Below are positions 49,919-58,357 of a stretch of DNA of 64,000 bases, piece after piece (position 1 is the first letter of the stretch; every line of letters begins with the position of its first letter). Both the position numbers and the translations under genes were made by a program. A model generated the notes under the pieces. That model worked only from the letters and a program-made list of their open reading frames with translations, ran no database searches and was not told the origin of the DNA. Origin of the DNA: Micromonospora arborensis (GTDB taxonomy: Bacteria; Actinomycetota; Actinomycetes; Mycobacteriales; Micromonosporaceae); NCBI RefSeq assembly GCF_003205615.1, contig NZ_PYBV01000021.1:62001-126000 (forward strand), in the 5' to 3' direction.

Positions 49919-50512
49919 TCAGAGGTATTGACCGGTGCTGTGGCCCTCACCAGCGCCCGGCTGGCCGATGCCCGGCATCCCGGGCACCATCCCACCGGGA
50001 CCGCTGGGCAGCGCCTGCCGGCCACCGCGCATCTGCTCCAGCTGGACCCGGGCGGCCATCTGCTGGGCCACCAGGGCCGCCTGGATGCCGTGGAACAGGC
50101 CCTCCAGCCAACCGACGAGCTGGGCGTGCGCGATCCGCAACTCGCTCTCGCTGGGGGCCTTGTCCTCGGCGAAGGGCAGCGAGATGCGCTCCAGCTCGTC
50201 ACGCAGCTCGGGGGCGAGGCCTTCCTTGAGCTCGACGATCGACCGCTCGTGGATCTCGCGCATCCGGTTACGGCTGGCGTCGTCGAGGGGCGCGGCCTTC
50301 ACCTCCTCCAGCAACTGCTTGATCATGCTGCCGATCCGCATCACCTTCGCCGGCTGTTCGACCAGGCGAGTCGGGTCCTCACCCTGACCCTCGTCGGTCT
50401 GCATCGTCCCGATCGGCCGGCCGTCCGGGCCGACCACCACAACGGTGCCGGGGTGGCCGGAGTCGTCGGAGCCGGGCTCGTCGGTCTGTCCAGCTGAGCG
50501 CGCGTCGGTCAT
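49919..50512 (-). CDS. bpa: Bacterial proteasome activator Bpa/PafE
   Basis: 197-aa ATP-independent activator that forms a ring on the 20S proteasome and feeds it unfolded proteins. Recognised by the helical core KVMRIGSMIKQLLEEVKAAP, RNRMREIHERSIVELKEGLAP, LPFAEDKAPSESELRIAHAQ and LVGWLEGLFHGIQAALVAQQ, and by the C-terminal GQYL that inserts into proteasome pockets. An acidic, disordered head precedes it. ATG 50512 is preferred; ATG 50521 is close by. Its presence implies a Pup-proteasome system elsewhere. Confidence 0.95.
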   Translation of the reverse strand: MTDARSAGQTDEPGSDDSGHPGTVVVVGPDGRPIGTMQTDEGQGEDPTRLVEQPAKVMRIGSMIKQLLEEVKAAPLDDASRNRMREIHERSIVELKEGLAPELRDELERISLPFAEDKAPSESELRIAHAQLVGWLEGLFHGIQAALVAQQMAARVQLEQMRGGRQALPSGPGGMVPGMPGIGQPGAGEGHSTGQYL

Positions 50513-50604
50513 GAGGTCCATTTTTACTCAGCGGGCTCGACCCGCGGCGCCCGGGACCGGCTACCGGGCCAAAACACCCGGGCGGGGCGCGCTACCGTCG
50601 CGCC

Positions 50605-51402
50605 ATGTCTGCCGACCCGCGCGCCGTGTTGACCCGGCCCGCACCGGAGCCCGATCGGACCGTGGCGTACGGCGACCACCCGGATCAGGTGGCCGACCTG
50701 CGGTTCCCGGCGGGAGTCGGCCCGGCGCGGCCACTGGTCGTCGTCCTGCACGGTGGTTTCTGGCGGTTCGAGTACGACCGGCGGCACACCGGCCCGCTGG
50801 CTGCCGCGCTCGCCGCCGGTGGCTACCCGGTGGCGCAGGTGGAATACCGGCGGACCGGCCAACCGGGAGGTGGTTGGCCGGGCACGTTGACCGACGTGCT
50901 GACCGGGGTGGCCGAGCTGCCCGTGCTGGCCGCCGAGGCGCTGCCCGACCGGGTGACCCTGGCCCCGCCGATTCTGATCGGGCATTCCGCCGGCGGCCAT
51001 CTGGCGCTGTACGTGGCGGCCACCGCCCCGGCGACGGTGGGCGGAGTGCTCGCTCTGGCCCCGGTGGCGGACCTGGGTGAGGCGTACCGGCGGAATCTGG
51101 ACTCCGGTGCGGTGGCCGCGCTGCTCGGCGGCGGCCCGGCCGAGGTCCCGGATCGGTACGCGGCAGCGGATCCACGATCATTGGTACCCATCCGGACACG
51201 GACAGTAGTTTTACACGGCTCCGAGGATCAACAGGTTCCGGCGGAGATGAGCCGGGACTTCGTCGCTGCGGCGACTACCGCAGGTTCCGATATTTCCCTT
51301 GTTGAGCTGCCCGGATGTGAGCATTTCGGGCTGATCGACCCGGAGTCTGCCGCCTGGCCTCAAGTCCTGCAGGCGTTGCGGTCCTTGCACGATCATCACT
51401 AG
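50605..51402 (+). CDS. Alpha/beta hydrolase (kynurenine formamidase/esterase-like)
   Basis: 265-aa hydrolase: oxyanion VVVLHGGFW (HGG), nucleophile elbow GHSAGGH with catalytic Ser, GSEDQQVP holding the acid and GCEHFGLI with the catalytic His. The HGGFW and GHSAGG pair is typical of kynurenine formamidase-like and BD-FAE esterases. Exact substrate unknown. TACCGT lies 6 nt before the ATG. Confidence 0.9.
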   Translation: MSADPRAVLTRPAPEPDRTVAYGDHPDQVADLRFPAGVGPARPLVVVLHGGFWRFEYDRRHTGPLAAALAAGGYPVAQVEYRRTGQPGGGWPGTLTDVLTGVAELPVLAAEALPDRVTLAPPILIGHSAGGHLALYVAATAPATVGGVLALAPVADLGEAYRRNLDSGAVAALLGGGPAEVPDRYAAADPRSLVPIRTRTVVLHGSEDQQVPAEMSRDFVAAATTAGSDISLVELPGCEHFGLIDPESAAWPQVLQALRSLHDHH

Positions 51403-51482
51403 CCGTTGACGCAGCGTCGCGGACCAGGTAGAACGCCGGAGGGGCGGTGTTCGGCCCTGCAACGCTCCTTGGAAGGAACTCG

Positions 51483-52670
51483 GTGTCGCAGATGAATCGC
51501 AGGCGGGCGCTCCAGCTGTTGGCCGCGCTCGGTACCACCGGTTTCGTCGCCGGGTGTGGCTCCGACACCGATCCCCAGCCGACCACCAACGCGAGCCCGA
51601 TCAAGATCGGCCTGATCACGCCGCAGGCCGGTGGCTTCAAGAGCATCGGCGACGAGATCATCAACGGCTTCCAGCTCTTCCTCGACCTGCACGACAAGCG
51701 GCTGGGCGGCCACCCGGTGGAGCTGCTGACCGCCGACGAGGGGGACACCGCGAAGACCGGCAAGGCAGCCGTCGACGGCCTGCTCAAGCAGGGCGTGCTG
51801 GCGCTCACCGGGGTCGTCAACTCGGCGGTGATGGTCGGCATCCGGGACACCGTTGAGCAGGCCCGGGTCCCGCTGATCGGCTCCAACGCCTCGCCGAGCA
51901 GCCTGCAGAGCGTCTTCTACATCTGGCGCACGTCGTACGTGCTCGATGAGGCCGGCCGGGCGCTGGGCGGCTACCTGCGTGACCAACTGCCGGCGAACGG
52001 CCGCGTGGCGATCATCATGCCGGAGAACGTCGGCAGCCCCGACGTGGTGCGCGGCTTCCGGCAGGCGTTCGGCGCGAGCGACCCGCGCATCGGTGACCCG
52101 GTGACCTACACCAACCCCACCAACACCCCCGGCAAGACGACATACTCCTCGGACATCACCAAGGCACTGGCCAAGAAGCCCACCGCGGTCTTCTGCTTCT
52201 TCGCCGGAGCAGCCGCGGTCGAGTTCATCAAGCAGTTGCGGGAGAAGTTCTCCGGGCCGATCTACGCACCCGGCTTCCTCACCGAGGGCACCGTGCTGGA
52301 GAACCTGAAGGAAGACGCGCTGGGCATCCAGACCGCGCTGAACTACTCGGCCGACCTGAACAACACGTCCAACCGGGTCTTCGCCTCGGCCTACCGGAAG
52401 AAGCACCAGGTCACGCCCACCACCTACGCCATGGCGTCGTACGACGCGGCGCAGGTGCTCGACCAGGCGATCCAGCTTGCCGGCGGCTCGCCCAACTCGC
52501 AGCAGGTCAACCTGGCCCTCGGCAAGCTCGGTCAGATCGACAGCCCGCGCGGCATCTGGCAGTTCAACCAGCCGCGTACCCCGCAGCAGAAGTGGTACCT
52601 GCGGGAGGTGCAGCGCGATGGCCAGGTCATGTCGAACGTGCTGATCAACGAGCTGGCCACACTGGGCTGA
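51483..52670 (+). CDS. Branched-chain amino acid-type ABC substrate-binding lipoprotein
   Basis: 395-aa periplasmic-binding protein of the LivK type. It begins with a signal peptide containing NRRRALQLL (possible twin-arginine) and the lipobox GFVAGCGS, so it is a lipoprotein. The mature part has KIGLITPQAGGF, VELLTADEGDTAKTGKAAV, GVLALTGVVNSAVMVGIRD and GPIYAPGFLTEG. No permease or ATPase gene is adjacent, so it may serve a transporter encoded elsewhere or a sensor. GTG 51483 has GGAAGG 6 nt upstream; ATG 51492 is an alternative. Confidence 0.9.
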   Translation: MSQMNRRRALQLLAALGTTGFVAGCGSDTDPQPTTNASPIKIGLITPQAGGFKSIGDEIINGFQLFLDLHDKRLGGHPVELLTADEGDTAKTGKAAVDGLLKQGVLALTGVVNSAVMVGIRDTVEQARVPLIGSNASPSSLQSVFYIWRTSYVLDEAGRALGGYLRDQLPANGRVAIIMPENVGSPDVVRGFRQAFGASDPRIGDPVTYTNPTNTPGKTTYSSDITKALAKKPTAVFCFFAGAAAVEFIKQLREKFSGPIYAPGFLTEGTVLENLKEDALGIQTALNYSADLNNTSNRVFASAYRKKHQVTPTTYAMASYDAAQVLDQAIQLAGGSPNSQQVNLALGKLGQIDSPRGIWQFNQPRTPQQKWYLREVQRDGQVMSNVLINELATLG

Positions 52671-52692
52671 ACGCCCGCCCGCAGCACGATTC

Positions 52693-52723
52693 GGGGCCGG
52701 TCTCCCACTGGGAGGCCGGCCCC
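52693..52723. terminator. Bidirectional terminator
   Basis: 14-bp stem GGGGCCGGTCTCCC / GGGAGGCCGGCCCC with one wobble pair and a 3-nt loop, between two convergent stops (52670 and 52738). Confidence 0.88.
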
Positions 52724-52737
52724 GGGGCCTTCGTGGG

Positions 52738-53562
52738 TCAGTGCCGCAGTTCGGCGATGCAGCACTTCACACTGCCGCCGCCCTTCTTCAGCTCGGCCAG
52801 CTCGACGGGGACCGGTGTGTAGCCGGCGGCCTTGAGCTTGCCGGCCAACCGGGCGGCTTCGCTGTTGAGCACCACGTTCGCGCCGTCGCTGACCAGGTTG
52901 AGCCCGAAGGCCAGAGCGTCCTCGTCGTCGGCGATCACCGCGTCCGGGAAGAGTTGGGTGAGCACCCGCTGGCTGGCCGCGGAGAACGCGCCCGGGAAGT
53001 AGACGACGTTCGAGTCGTCGATGGCCGCCAACGCCACGTCCAGGTGGTAGAAGCGGGGATCGACCAGACGTAGCGACACCACCGGCCGCCCCAACGCCTC
53101 CTGCGCCTCGGCATGCGCCGGGATCTCGGTGCGGAAGCCGTGGCCGGCCAGGATGAGCCCGCCGTGCGTCTCCGGGACGTACGCGAAGTCGCCCTCACCC
53201 TCGTTGGTCTCGCTCGGCGCGATGAACCGCCACCCCTGCGACTCGTAGAAGGCGTGGTGGGCGGCGGCCTCGGCGGCCCGCTGTTCGTGCTTGAACCGTG
53301 CGCCGTACGCGGTGCCGTCCACCATGAAGGCACCGTTTGCGGCGTAGACCATGTCGGGCAGGCCCTGCTCGGGGGTGAGCAGGTGCACCTCGTGGCCGAG
53401 GCCGACAAGCGTCTCGCGCAGCCGGTCCCACTGCTTGACGGCCAGGTCCCGGTCGACCGGGGTGGTCACGTCCATCCACGGGTTGATCGCGTACTCGACC
53501 GCGAAGTGCTCGGGCGAGCACATGAGATATGTCCGCTTTCGCGGGACTCGCTGCTGGTTCAC
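52738..53562 (-). CDS. ddaH: Dimethylargininase (DDAH)-type amidinohydrolase
   Basis: 274-aa enzyme of the guanidino-group-modifying superfamily that hydrolyses methylarginines (or arginine-like guanidines) to citrulline and an amine. Seen: RTYLMCSPEHFAVEYAINPWMD, ANGAFMVDG, NEGEGDFAY, FYHLDVALA (catalytic His region) and the C-terminal GGGSVKCCIAEL with the catalytic Cys (about 267/268). GTG 53562 has TACTCT 8 nt upstream. Divergent to an Lrp/AsnC regulator, its likely controller. It is distantly related to arcA at 40268. Confidence 0.92.
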   Translation of the reverse strand: MNQQRVPRKRTYLMCSPEHFAVEYAINPWMDVTTPVDRDLAVKQWDRLRETLVGLGHEVHLLTPEQGLPDMVYAANGAFMVDGTAYGARFKHEQRAAEAAAHHAFYESQGWRFIAPSETNEGEGDFAYVPETHGGLILAGHGFRTEIPAHAEAQEALGRPVVSLRLVDPRFYHLDVALAAIDDSNVVYFPGAFSAASQRVLTQLFPDAVIADDEDALAFGLNLVSDGANVVLNSEAARLAGKLKAAGYTPVPVELAELKKGGGSVKCCIAELRH

Positions 53563-53630
53563 GGTCACCAAGAGTAGGTACCGTGGAACTTTGGTAACAG
53601 CCACAACCGTTGCTTCCCAGAGGCGGAACG

Positions 53631-54095
53631 TTGCAGATAGACGCGGTAGACCAGCGGATCATTGCGTTACTCGTCGCCGACGCCCGTGCGTCGTACGCCG
53701 ACATCGGTACCCGGGTGTCACTCTCCGCCCCGGCCGTCAAGCGTCGCGTCGACCGACTGCGCGCCACCGGTGTGATCAGGGGATTCACGGCCGTGGTTGA
53801 CCCGGCCGCCGTCGGCTGGACCACCGAGGCGTTCGTCGAGCTGTTCTGCGCCGGACGAACCACCCCGGCGCAGATCGGTGTGGCCACCCGGCGACACCCG
53901 GAGGTGGTCGGCGCGTACACCGTCTCCGGGGAGGCGGACGCGCTCGTGCACCTGCGCGCCGCCGACATCGCCCACCTGGAGGCGGCGCTGGAGCGGCTGC
54001 GTGGCGAGCCCTTCGTGACCTCCACCCGCAGCACGATCGTGCTGTCCCGGCTGGTCGAGTCCCCCGGCGTGGGCCCGTCCACCCGCACCCCTTGA
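53631..54095 (+). CDS. Lrp/AsnC-family transcriptional regulator
   Basis: 154-aa regulator: helix-turn-helix at about 3-55 (VDQRIIALLVADARASYADIG, VSLSAPAVKRRVDRLRATG) and RAM/ligand domain (about 65-145; VVGAYTVSGEADALVHLRAAD). TTG 53631 has AGGCGG upstream and gives the family-typical start LQIDAVDQRI; a longer frame opens at 53610. Lies head-to-head with the dimethylargininase gene and probably regulates it in response to an amino acid. Confidence 0.9.
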   Translation: MQIDAVDQRIIALLVADARASYADIGTRVSLSAPAVKRRVDRLRATGVIRGFTAVVDPAAVGWTTEAFVELFCAGRTTPAQIGVATRRHPEVVGAYTVSGEADALVHLRAADIAHLEAALERLRGEPFVTSTRSTIVLSRLVESPGVGPSTRTP

Positions 54096-54122
54096 CCTCA
54101 ACCCAGGTTGAGGAGATGGACT
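54092..54122 (+). promoter_or_regulatory. SoxR-type operator in a stretched promoter
   Basis: CCTCAACCCAGGTTGAGG (54096-54113) is a perfect 18-bp palindrome of the SoxR-box type. It lies between -35 TTGACC (54092-54097) and -10 TGGACT (54117-54122), spaced 19 bp, the elongated spacing typical of MerR-family activation. It drives the oxidoreductase at 54168. Confidence 0.8.
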
Positions 54123-54167
54123 GGCCCGAAGCGTGGGCGGGCCGCCCACCACAGTCGAGGGGATGTC

Positions 54168-55121
54168 ATGCGAGCAGTCTGGTTACGTGAGTTCGGTGGA
54201 CCCGAGGCGCTGGTGCCCGACGCGGCGCCCGACCCGACGCCCGGCCCCGGTCAGGTGCTGATCGACGTCGCGCACGCGAACATCACCTTCGTCGAGACGC
54301 AGCAGCGCTCGGGTCGCCCCGGGCCGTTCCAGGTCACCCCACCGCTGATCCCCGGCAACGGCGTGGGCGGGCTGATCGCCGCCGTCGGGCCGGACGTCGA
54401 CCCGGCACTGATCGGGCGGCGAGTGGTCAGCGCCACCGGCGGATCCGGCGGATACGCCGAACGCGCGGCAGTGGACGCCGCCGCGCCGTTCGAGGTGCCC
54501 GCCGGGTTGGCGCTGGACGAGGCGGTGGCGCTGCTCGCCGACGGGCGTACCGCCACCATGCTGGTCCAGGCCGTCGGCGTCCGCCCCGGTGACCGGGTGT
54601 TGGTGGAGGCCGCCGCGGGCGGCGTGGGCAGCCTGTTGGTGCAGCTCGCGGACCAGGCCGGCGCCCAGGTGATCGGCGTCGCCGGTGGGCCGGGCAAGGT
54701 GGACCTGCTACCCGGCCTCGGTGCCGACCTGGCGGTCGACTACCTCCTGCCCGACTGGGCCGACCGCGTCCGTGCTGCGCTGGGCGGGGTCGACGTGGTG
54801 CTCGACGGGGTCGGCGGCGCGGTGGCCCGAGCGGCCTTCGACCTGCTGACCCCGGGCGGCCGCATGATCAGCTTCGGGTTGGCGAGCGGGCAGTGGTCCC
54901 CGGTGTCGCCCGAGGCCGCCACGGAACGGCAGGTCACCCTGGTCCGACCGGACGTGCCACCCGCGCAACTGCGGGCGTACACCGAACAGGCCCTGGCGGA
55001 CGCGGCAGCCGGCCGCCTGCGACCGCTCATCGGCCAGCGCTTCCCGCTGGAGCGCGCCGCCGACGCGCACGCCGCCATCGAGGCACGCGCGACGGTCGGC
55101 AAGACCCTGCTGGACGTCTAA
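54168..55121 (+). CDS. Zinc-binding/quinone oxidoreductase (MDR family), SoxR target candidate
   Basis: 317-aa NAD(P)H-dependent medium-chain reductase: GroES-like N-terminal half (PTPGPGQVLIDVAHANITFVE, IPGNGVGG) and a Rossmann half with VLVEAAAGGVGSLLVQLADQ (about 145-165) and VVLDGVGG. It lacks zinc ligands, as expected of quinone oxidoreductases. The promoter carries a SoxR operator, matching the known SoxR control of such reductases in Streptomyces, so it likely handles redox-active compounds. ATG follows GAGGGGATGTC. Confidence 0.92.
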   Translation: MRAVWLREFGGPEALVPDAAPDPTPGPGQVLIDVAHANITFVETQQRSGRPGPFQVTPPLIPGNGVGGLIAAVGPDVDPALIGRRVVSATGGSGGYAERAAVDAAAPFEVPAGLALDEAVALLADGRTATMLVQAVGVRPGDRVLVEAAAGGVGSLLVQLADQAGAQVIGVAGGPGKVDLLPGLGADLAVDYLLPDWADRVRAALGGVDVVLDGVGGAVARAAFDLLTPGGRMISFGLASGQWSPVSPEAATERQVTLVRPDVPPAQLRAYTEQALADAAAGRLRPLIGQRFPLERAADAHAAIEARATVGKTLLDV

Positions 55122-55213
55122 GGCCTGTTTCACAAGGGCGGTCGAGCCGAGGCGGAGTCCGGGCGGCGGTCCGGGCCCGCCGCAGGCCGGCCAGTTCTTA
55201 TGAAACAGGCCTT
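55122..55213. terminator. Long inverted repeat between convergent genes
   Basis: AAGGCCTGTTTCACAAG on the left and its near-exact complement, ending GAAACAGGCCTT, on the right (one mismatch in 17) flank about 58 nt, much of it GC-rich. The arms abut both stop codons. A second copy of the right arm is at 371-403. Confidence 0.7.
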
Positions 55214-56318
55214 ATAGATACATGCCGGTGCGGTGCTCCGACTCGTCGCGCCGGACCGGCTTGTCGCCCTCGCCGAAGAACCGCCTGCCACCGAACTCGC
55301 CGTGCAGACGGTCGTCCAACTCGTCGGCGAGACCGGTCATCACCTGCACCGCCAGCATGAGGTGGGTGGCCTGGAAGTTGCGGCCGAAGACCGGAATGGA
55401 CGCCCAGACCGTGTCGTCGGCGCAGTAGAGGCGGCCGATCGGCATCCGGTTGGTCAACTCGGAGAGCTTGACGTAGAGCCGTTCGGTCGGCTCCACCTCC
55501 GTGAGCACCGGGGAGAAGACGTCCACCAGAGGCGGGTTGTCCCGCACCCGCACGAAGACCATCGCCGAGCCCGCGCGGATGGTGATGTCGCCGTCCGAGT
55601 CGATCTGCAACCGGTCGGTGTCCGACTTCAGCATCGTGGAGACCACGGTCCGAACCCGATCCGCCAGGTCGAGCACGTCGTCCCGCTCGACCTGCGCGGC
55701 GGCGGCCTCCGCCAGCGCCTCCTCCAGGTCGGCCTCGACGTCGGCGTCCGGGCCGAACTCGCTGCGCGCGGTGCCCAGCGGGTCCACGGCCAGCGGCTCA
55801 CCCTCGGTGTCCTGCACCAGATAGACGAGGAACGCCGGGTGCGGGGCGCCATAGACGTCTCGCAGCGTGCGGGAGAGCAGCGCGGCGATCCGGGTCGACT
55901 CGGCCGTCGTAGCGTCCAGGCCGAAGGAACCACCGGAGCCGGCGACCACCCCGGGTGGCGACCAGCCAAGCGCGATCATGTCCGCCACCGCGCTGCGGTC
56001 CAGTCGGTAACCCGCCGGCAGGGCGGCGTTTCCGACCGCCCGGGCGGACAGCCCACCGTCGTCGTTCACGTCGACGCTGATCGAGTAGACGGCATCCCCG
56101 GTCCCGGAGGCGGTGGGGTCCAGGGTCAACTCCAGGTGCGTGCCGACCGGAAGTTCCCGCAGCCGCACGGCGAGTGCCCGGGCGAACTCCCGCCACGCCT
56201 CGGTCACCTTCGCCCGCAGGTCGGTGGTGCTGGGTTCGTCGAGCAGGATCGATTCTGCCGGCTCAGCCGTAGCGCCGGGCAGCTCATCCTGCGGCGCCGA
56301 GGGGTGGTCAGCCGTCAT
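55212..56318 (-). CDS. YbjN/T3SS-chaperone-like domain protein with HbYX-like C-terminus
   Basis: 368-aa soluble protein. After an acidic, Pro/Ala-rich head, the middle has TEAWREFARALAVRLRELP and LGWSPP, and the C-terminal half has the YbjN/TY-chaperone pattern: VSTMLKSDTDRLQIDSDGDI, RAGSAMVFVRVRDNPPLVDV, LYVKLSELTNRMPIGRLYC. This fold binds unfolded peptides. The last residues are TGMYL; hydrophobic-Tyr-X at the very end is the proteasome-docking motif also seen in Bpa (GQYL), which may be coincidental. The stop lies within the terminator arm. Confidence 0.8.
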   Translation of the reverse strand: MTADHPSAPQDELPGATAEPAESILLDEPSTTDLRAKVTEAWREFARALAVRLRELPVGTHLELTLDPTASGTGDAVYSISVDVNDDGGLSARAVGNAALPAGYRLDRSAVADMIALGWSPPGVVAGSGGSFGLDATTAESTRIAALLSRTLRDVYGAPHPAFLVYLVQDTEGEPLAVDPLGTARSEFGPDADVEADLEEALAEAAAAQVERDDVLDLADRVRTVVSTMLKSDTDRLQIDSDGDITIRAGSAMVFVRVRDNPPLVDVFSPVLTEVEPTERLYVKLSELTNRMPIGRLYCADDTVWASIPVFGRNFQATHLMLAVQVMTGLADELDDRLHGEFGGRRFFGEGDKPVRRDESEHRTGMYL

Positions 56319-56399
56319 GATCGCCTCCGTCCGTCACGATCACCCTACCCACGCCCATCGGCAGCCCGATCAGCCCGGACCGGGATCGGACAACAGCGG

Positions 56400-56666
56400 T
56401 CAGCGGGCCGTCGGATCCGCCGGGTCCGCGCCCAGCTCGACCGGCCAGCTGCCCGCCAGGGCGCTGAGCCGGGCCGCGGCGTCCGCCGGGTCGGCACCCC
56501 GGCCGACCGCCAGCCCAAGCAGGTACGCGGTGACCGGCGCACCCGGCCGTAGCACCTGGTGGGCGACGTCGCGGGCCAGATCCAGCACCGCCGGCACGGG
56601 CACCCCGGCCGGGTCCAGATCCAACTCGGCGCAGACCGCCGTGACCCAGTCGTCCAGCACCGTCAT
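56400..56666 (-). CDS. DUF6457 family protein
   Basis: 88-aa helical protein ([60 protein letters not shown]). It is the DUF6457 family, which commonly sits beside molybdenum cofactor guanylyltransferase genes, suggesting a role in cofactor handling. ATG 56666 has GGAGGA 9 nt upstream and overlaps the mobA stop (ATGA). Confidence 0.88.
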   Translation of the reverse strand: MTVLDDWVTAVCAELDLDPAGVPVPAVLDLARDVAHQVLRPGAPVTAYLLGLAVGRGADPADAAARLSALAGSWPVELGADPADPTAR

Positions 56667-57340
56667 CGCACCCACTCCTCCGCCCGGCGTACGTCCTCGT
56701 CAGTGTCGCAGTCGAACCAGGGCGGCGGGCCGTCGCCGGACCACGGGACCTCCCGTACTACGAGGTTGGCCAGCAGCGCCCGGACCGGGGCCCCGGCCAG
56801 GTTGCCACCCCGCTCAACCGTCAGCCGGTCCAGCTCGGCCCGCAGCGCCGCTACCCGCCAGACACCGCAGAGCGACTGCCGCCGTCCGTCCCCGTCGACG
56901 AAGCACGCCCCGTCCGGCCCCCGCTCGCTGCCGCCGAGGCCGCTACGGGCTGGCGGTGCCGGAGCAGAGCCGCCGCCCGCCGGTTCGGTGTCGATGGTCT
57001 CCCGGTCGAGGTGGGTCAGCAGGGAACCGATCGCGGCCCGGGTGAGTAGCGGCAGGTCGGCGGCGAGCAGCGCGACCAGGGTGGCGTCGGAGTCGAGCAG
57101 CGCCAGGCCGGCCGCCGCCGCTGCGACCGGGCCCCCGCCGGGCGGGTCCTCCCGGACGACCCGCACGCCCGCCGGCACGGCGTCGGCCGTACCGACCAGC
57201 ACCCGTGGCGTCGCATCGGTGACGGCGGCCAGAACCCGGTCACGCATCGGCCGGCCGCCGACCGGGAGCGCGGGCTTGTCGACCCCGCCCATCCGTCGGG
57301 CGGACCCACCTGCGAGCACCACGGCGGCGTACGTCCCCAC
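56663..57340 (-). CDS. mobA: Molybdenum cofactor guanylyltransferase
   Basis: 225-aa nucleotidyltransferase that adds GMP from GTP to molybdopterin, making the guanine dinucleotide form. N-terminal [19 protein letters not shown] (LAGGxxxRMG...K) is diagnostic, with [18 protein letters not shown] and [10 protein letters not shown] following. The Asp in AADLP binds metal. GTG 57340 has TACGGT 6 nt upstream. A Gly/Pro-rich insert lies at about 130-150. It is divergent from fdhD, another molybdoenzyme factor. Confidence 0.93.
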   Translation of the reverse strand: MGTYAAVVLAGGSARRMGGVDKPALPVGGRPMRDRVLAAVTDATPRVLVGTADAVPAGVRVVREDPPGGGPVAAAAAGLALLDSDATLVALLAADLPLLTRAAIGSLLTHLDRETIDTEPAGGGSAPAPPARSGLGGSERGPDGACFVDGDGRRQSLCGVWRVAALRAELDRLTVERGGNLAGAPVRALLANLVVREVPWSGDGPPPWFDCDTDEDVRRAEEWVR

Positions 57341-57356
57341 CCGGTCACCGTAGCCG

Positions 57357-57417
57357 TGCCGGCGCTCGGTCGTGCCGGCCCTCGGTCCAGCCAGCGCTCG
57401 GTCGTGCCGGCGCTCGC
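57357..57417. repeat. Imperfect tandem repeat in mobA-fdhD gap
   Basis: GCGCTCGGTCGTGCCGG occurs twice, 32 bp apart (starts near 57362 and 57394), with a further partial GGCGCTCG. It lies between divergent mobA and fdhD starts. No function evident. Confidence 0.45.
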
Positions 57418-57475
57418 GGGTACCCGATGTCCGGTGGCCGTGCGGGCGTGCCGGTGCGGGGTGGAGGATGGCGGG

Positions 57476-58342
57476 ATGGGACGGGCAACTGATCGACGGG
57501 GCGTACTCCGGATCGACCTGGACGCTGCGACTGCCGGGCGCGGGGCCATCCGTCGGCCGGACACCCTGGCGGTGGAGGAGCCGCTGGAGATCCGGGTCGG
57601 CGCGGCCGGTCCCGGTCGGCGACGGCCGCTCGCCGTCACCATGCGCACCCCCGGGGACGACCTGGATCTGGCCATCGGTTTCCTGCTGACCGAGGGGCTG
57701 ATCAGGTCGACCGACGACGTGCTCACCGCGCAACTCTGTGCCGGCGCGGAGACACCGAACACGTACAACGTGGTGGACGTGGTGCTCGCCCCCGGTGTGC
57801 CGGAACCGACCACCGACCCGTCCCGCAACTTCTACACGACAAGTTCCTGCGGGGTCTGTGGCAAGGCCAGCATCGACGCGGTCCGCACCCGGTCGCTGTT
57901 CCCGGTCTCGGCCGACCCACTCAGCGTGCCGGCAGTGCTCCTCGCCGAACTCCCCGACCGTCTGCGGGCCGCACAGCGCGGCTTCGACCGGACCGGTGGG
58001 CTGCATGCGGCGGGTCTGTTCACCCCCGACGGAGAGCTGGTGGTGCTCCGGGAGGACGTCGGCCGGCACAACGCGGTGGACAAGGTGATCGGCTGGGCCG
58101 TGCGGGAACGTCGCCTGCCATTGGCCGGGCACCTGCTGCTGGTCTCCGGCCGGGCCAGCTTCGAGCTGACCCAGAAGGCGTGGATGGCCGGATTGCCGCT
58201 GCTGGCGGCGGTGTCCGCCCCGAGCACCCTCGCCGCCGAGTTGGCCGACGAGGCGGGGATGACGCTTGTCGGCTTCCTGCGCGGCCGGACCATGAACGTC
58301 TACACCGGGCCGCACCGGATCACGATGGAACTGCCCGCCTGA
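57476..58342 (+). CDS. fdhD: Formate dehydrogenase accessory sulfurtransferase
   Basis: 288-aa FdhD. It transfers sulfur from a cysteine desulfurase to the molybdenum cofactor of formate dehydrogenase, without which that enzyme is inactive. Key motifs are [12 protein letters not shown] (the sulfur-carrying Cys pair), [23 protein letters not shown] and [14 protein letters not shown] 57476 follows GGAGGATGGCGGG. No formate dehydrogenase is in the window. Ends 15 bp before a convergent gene. Confidence 0.96.
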   Translation: MGRATDRRGVLRIDLDAATAGRGAIRRPDTLAVEEPLEIRVGAAGPGRRRPLAVTMRTPGDDLDLAIGFLLTEGLIRSTDDVLTAQLCAGAETPNTYNVVDVVLAPGVPEPTTDPSRNFYTTSSCGVCGKASIDAVRTRSLFPVSADPLSVPAVLLAELPDRLRAAQRGFDRTGGLHAAGLFTPDGELVVLREDVGRHNAVDKVIGWAVRERRLPLAGHLLLVSGRASFELTQKAWMAGLPLLAAVSAPSTLAAELADEAGMTLVGFLRGRTMNVYTGPHRITMELPA

Positions 58343-58357
58343 CCCGCGGGCGGATGG

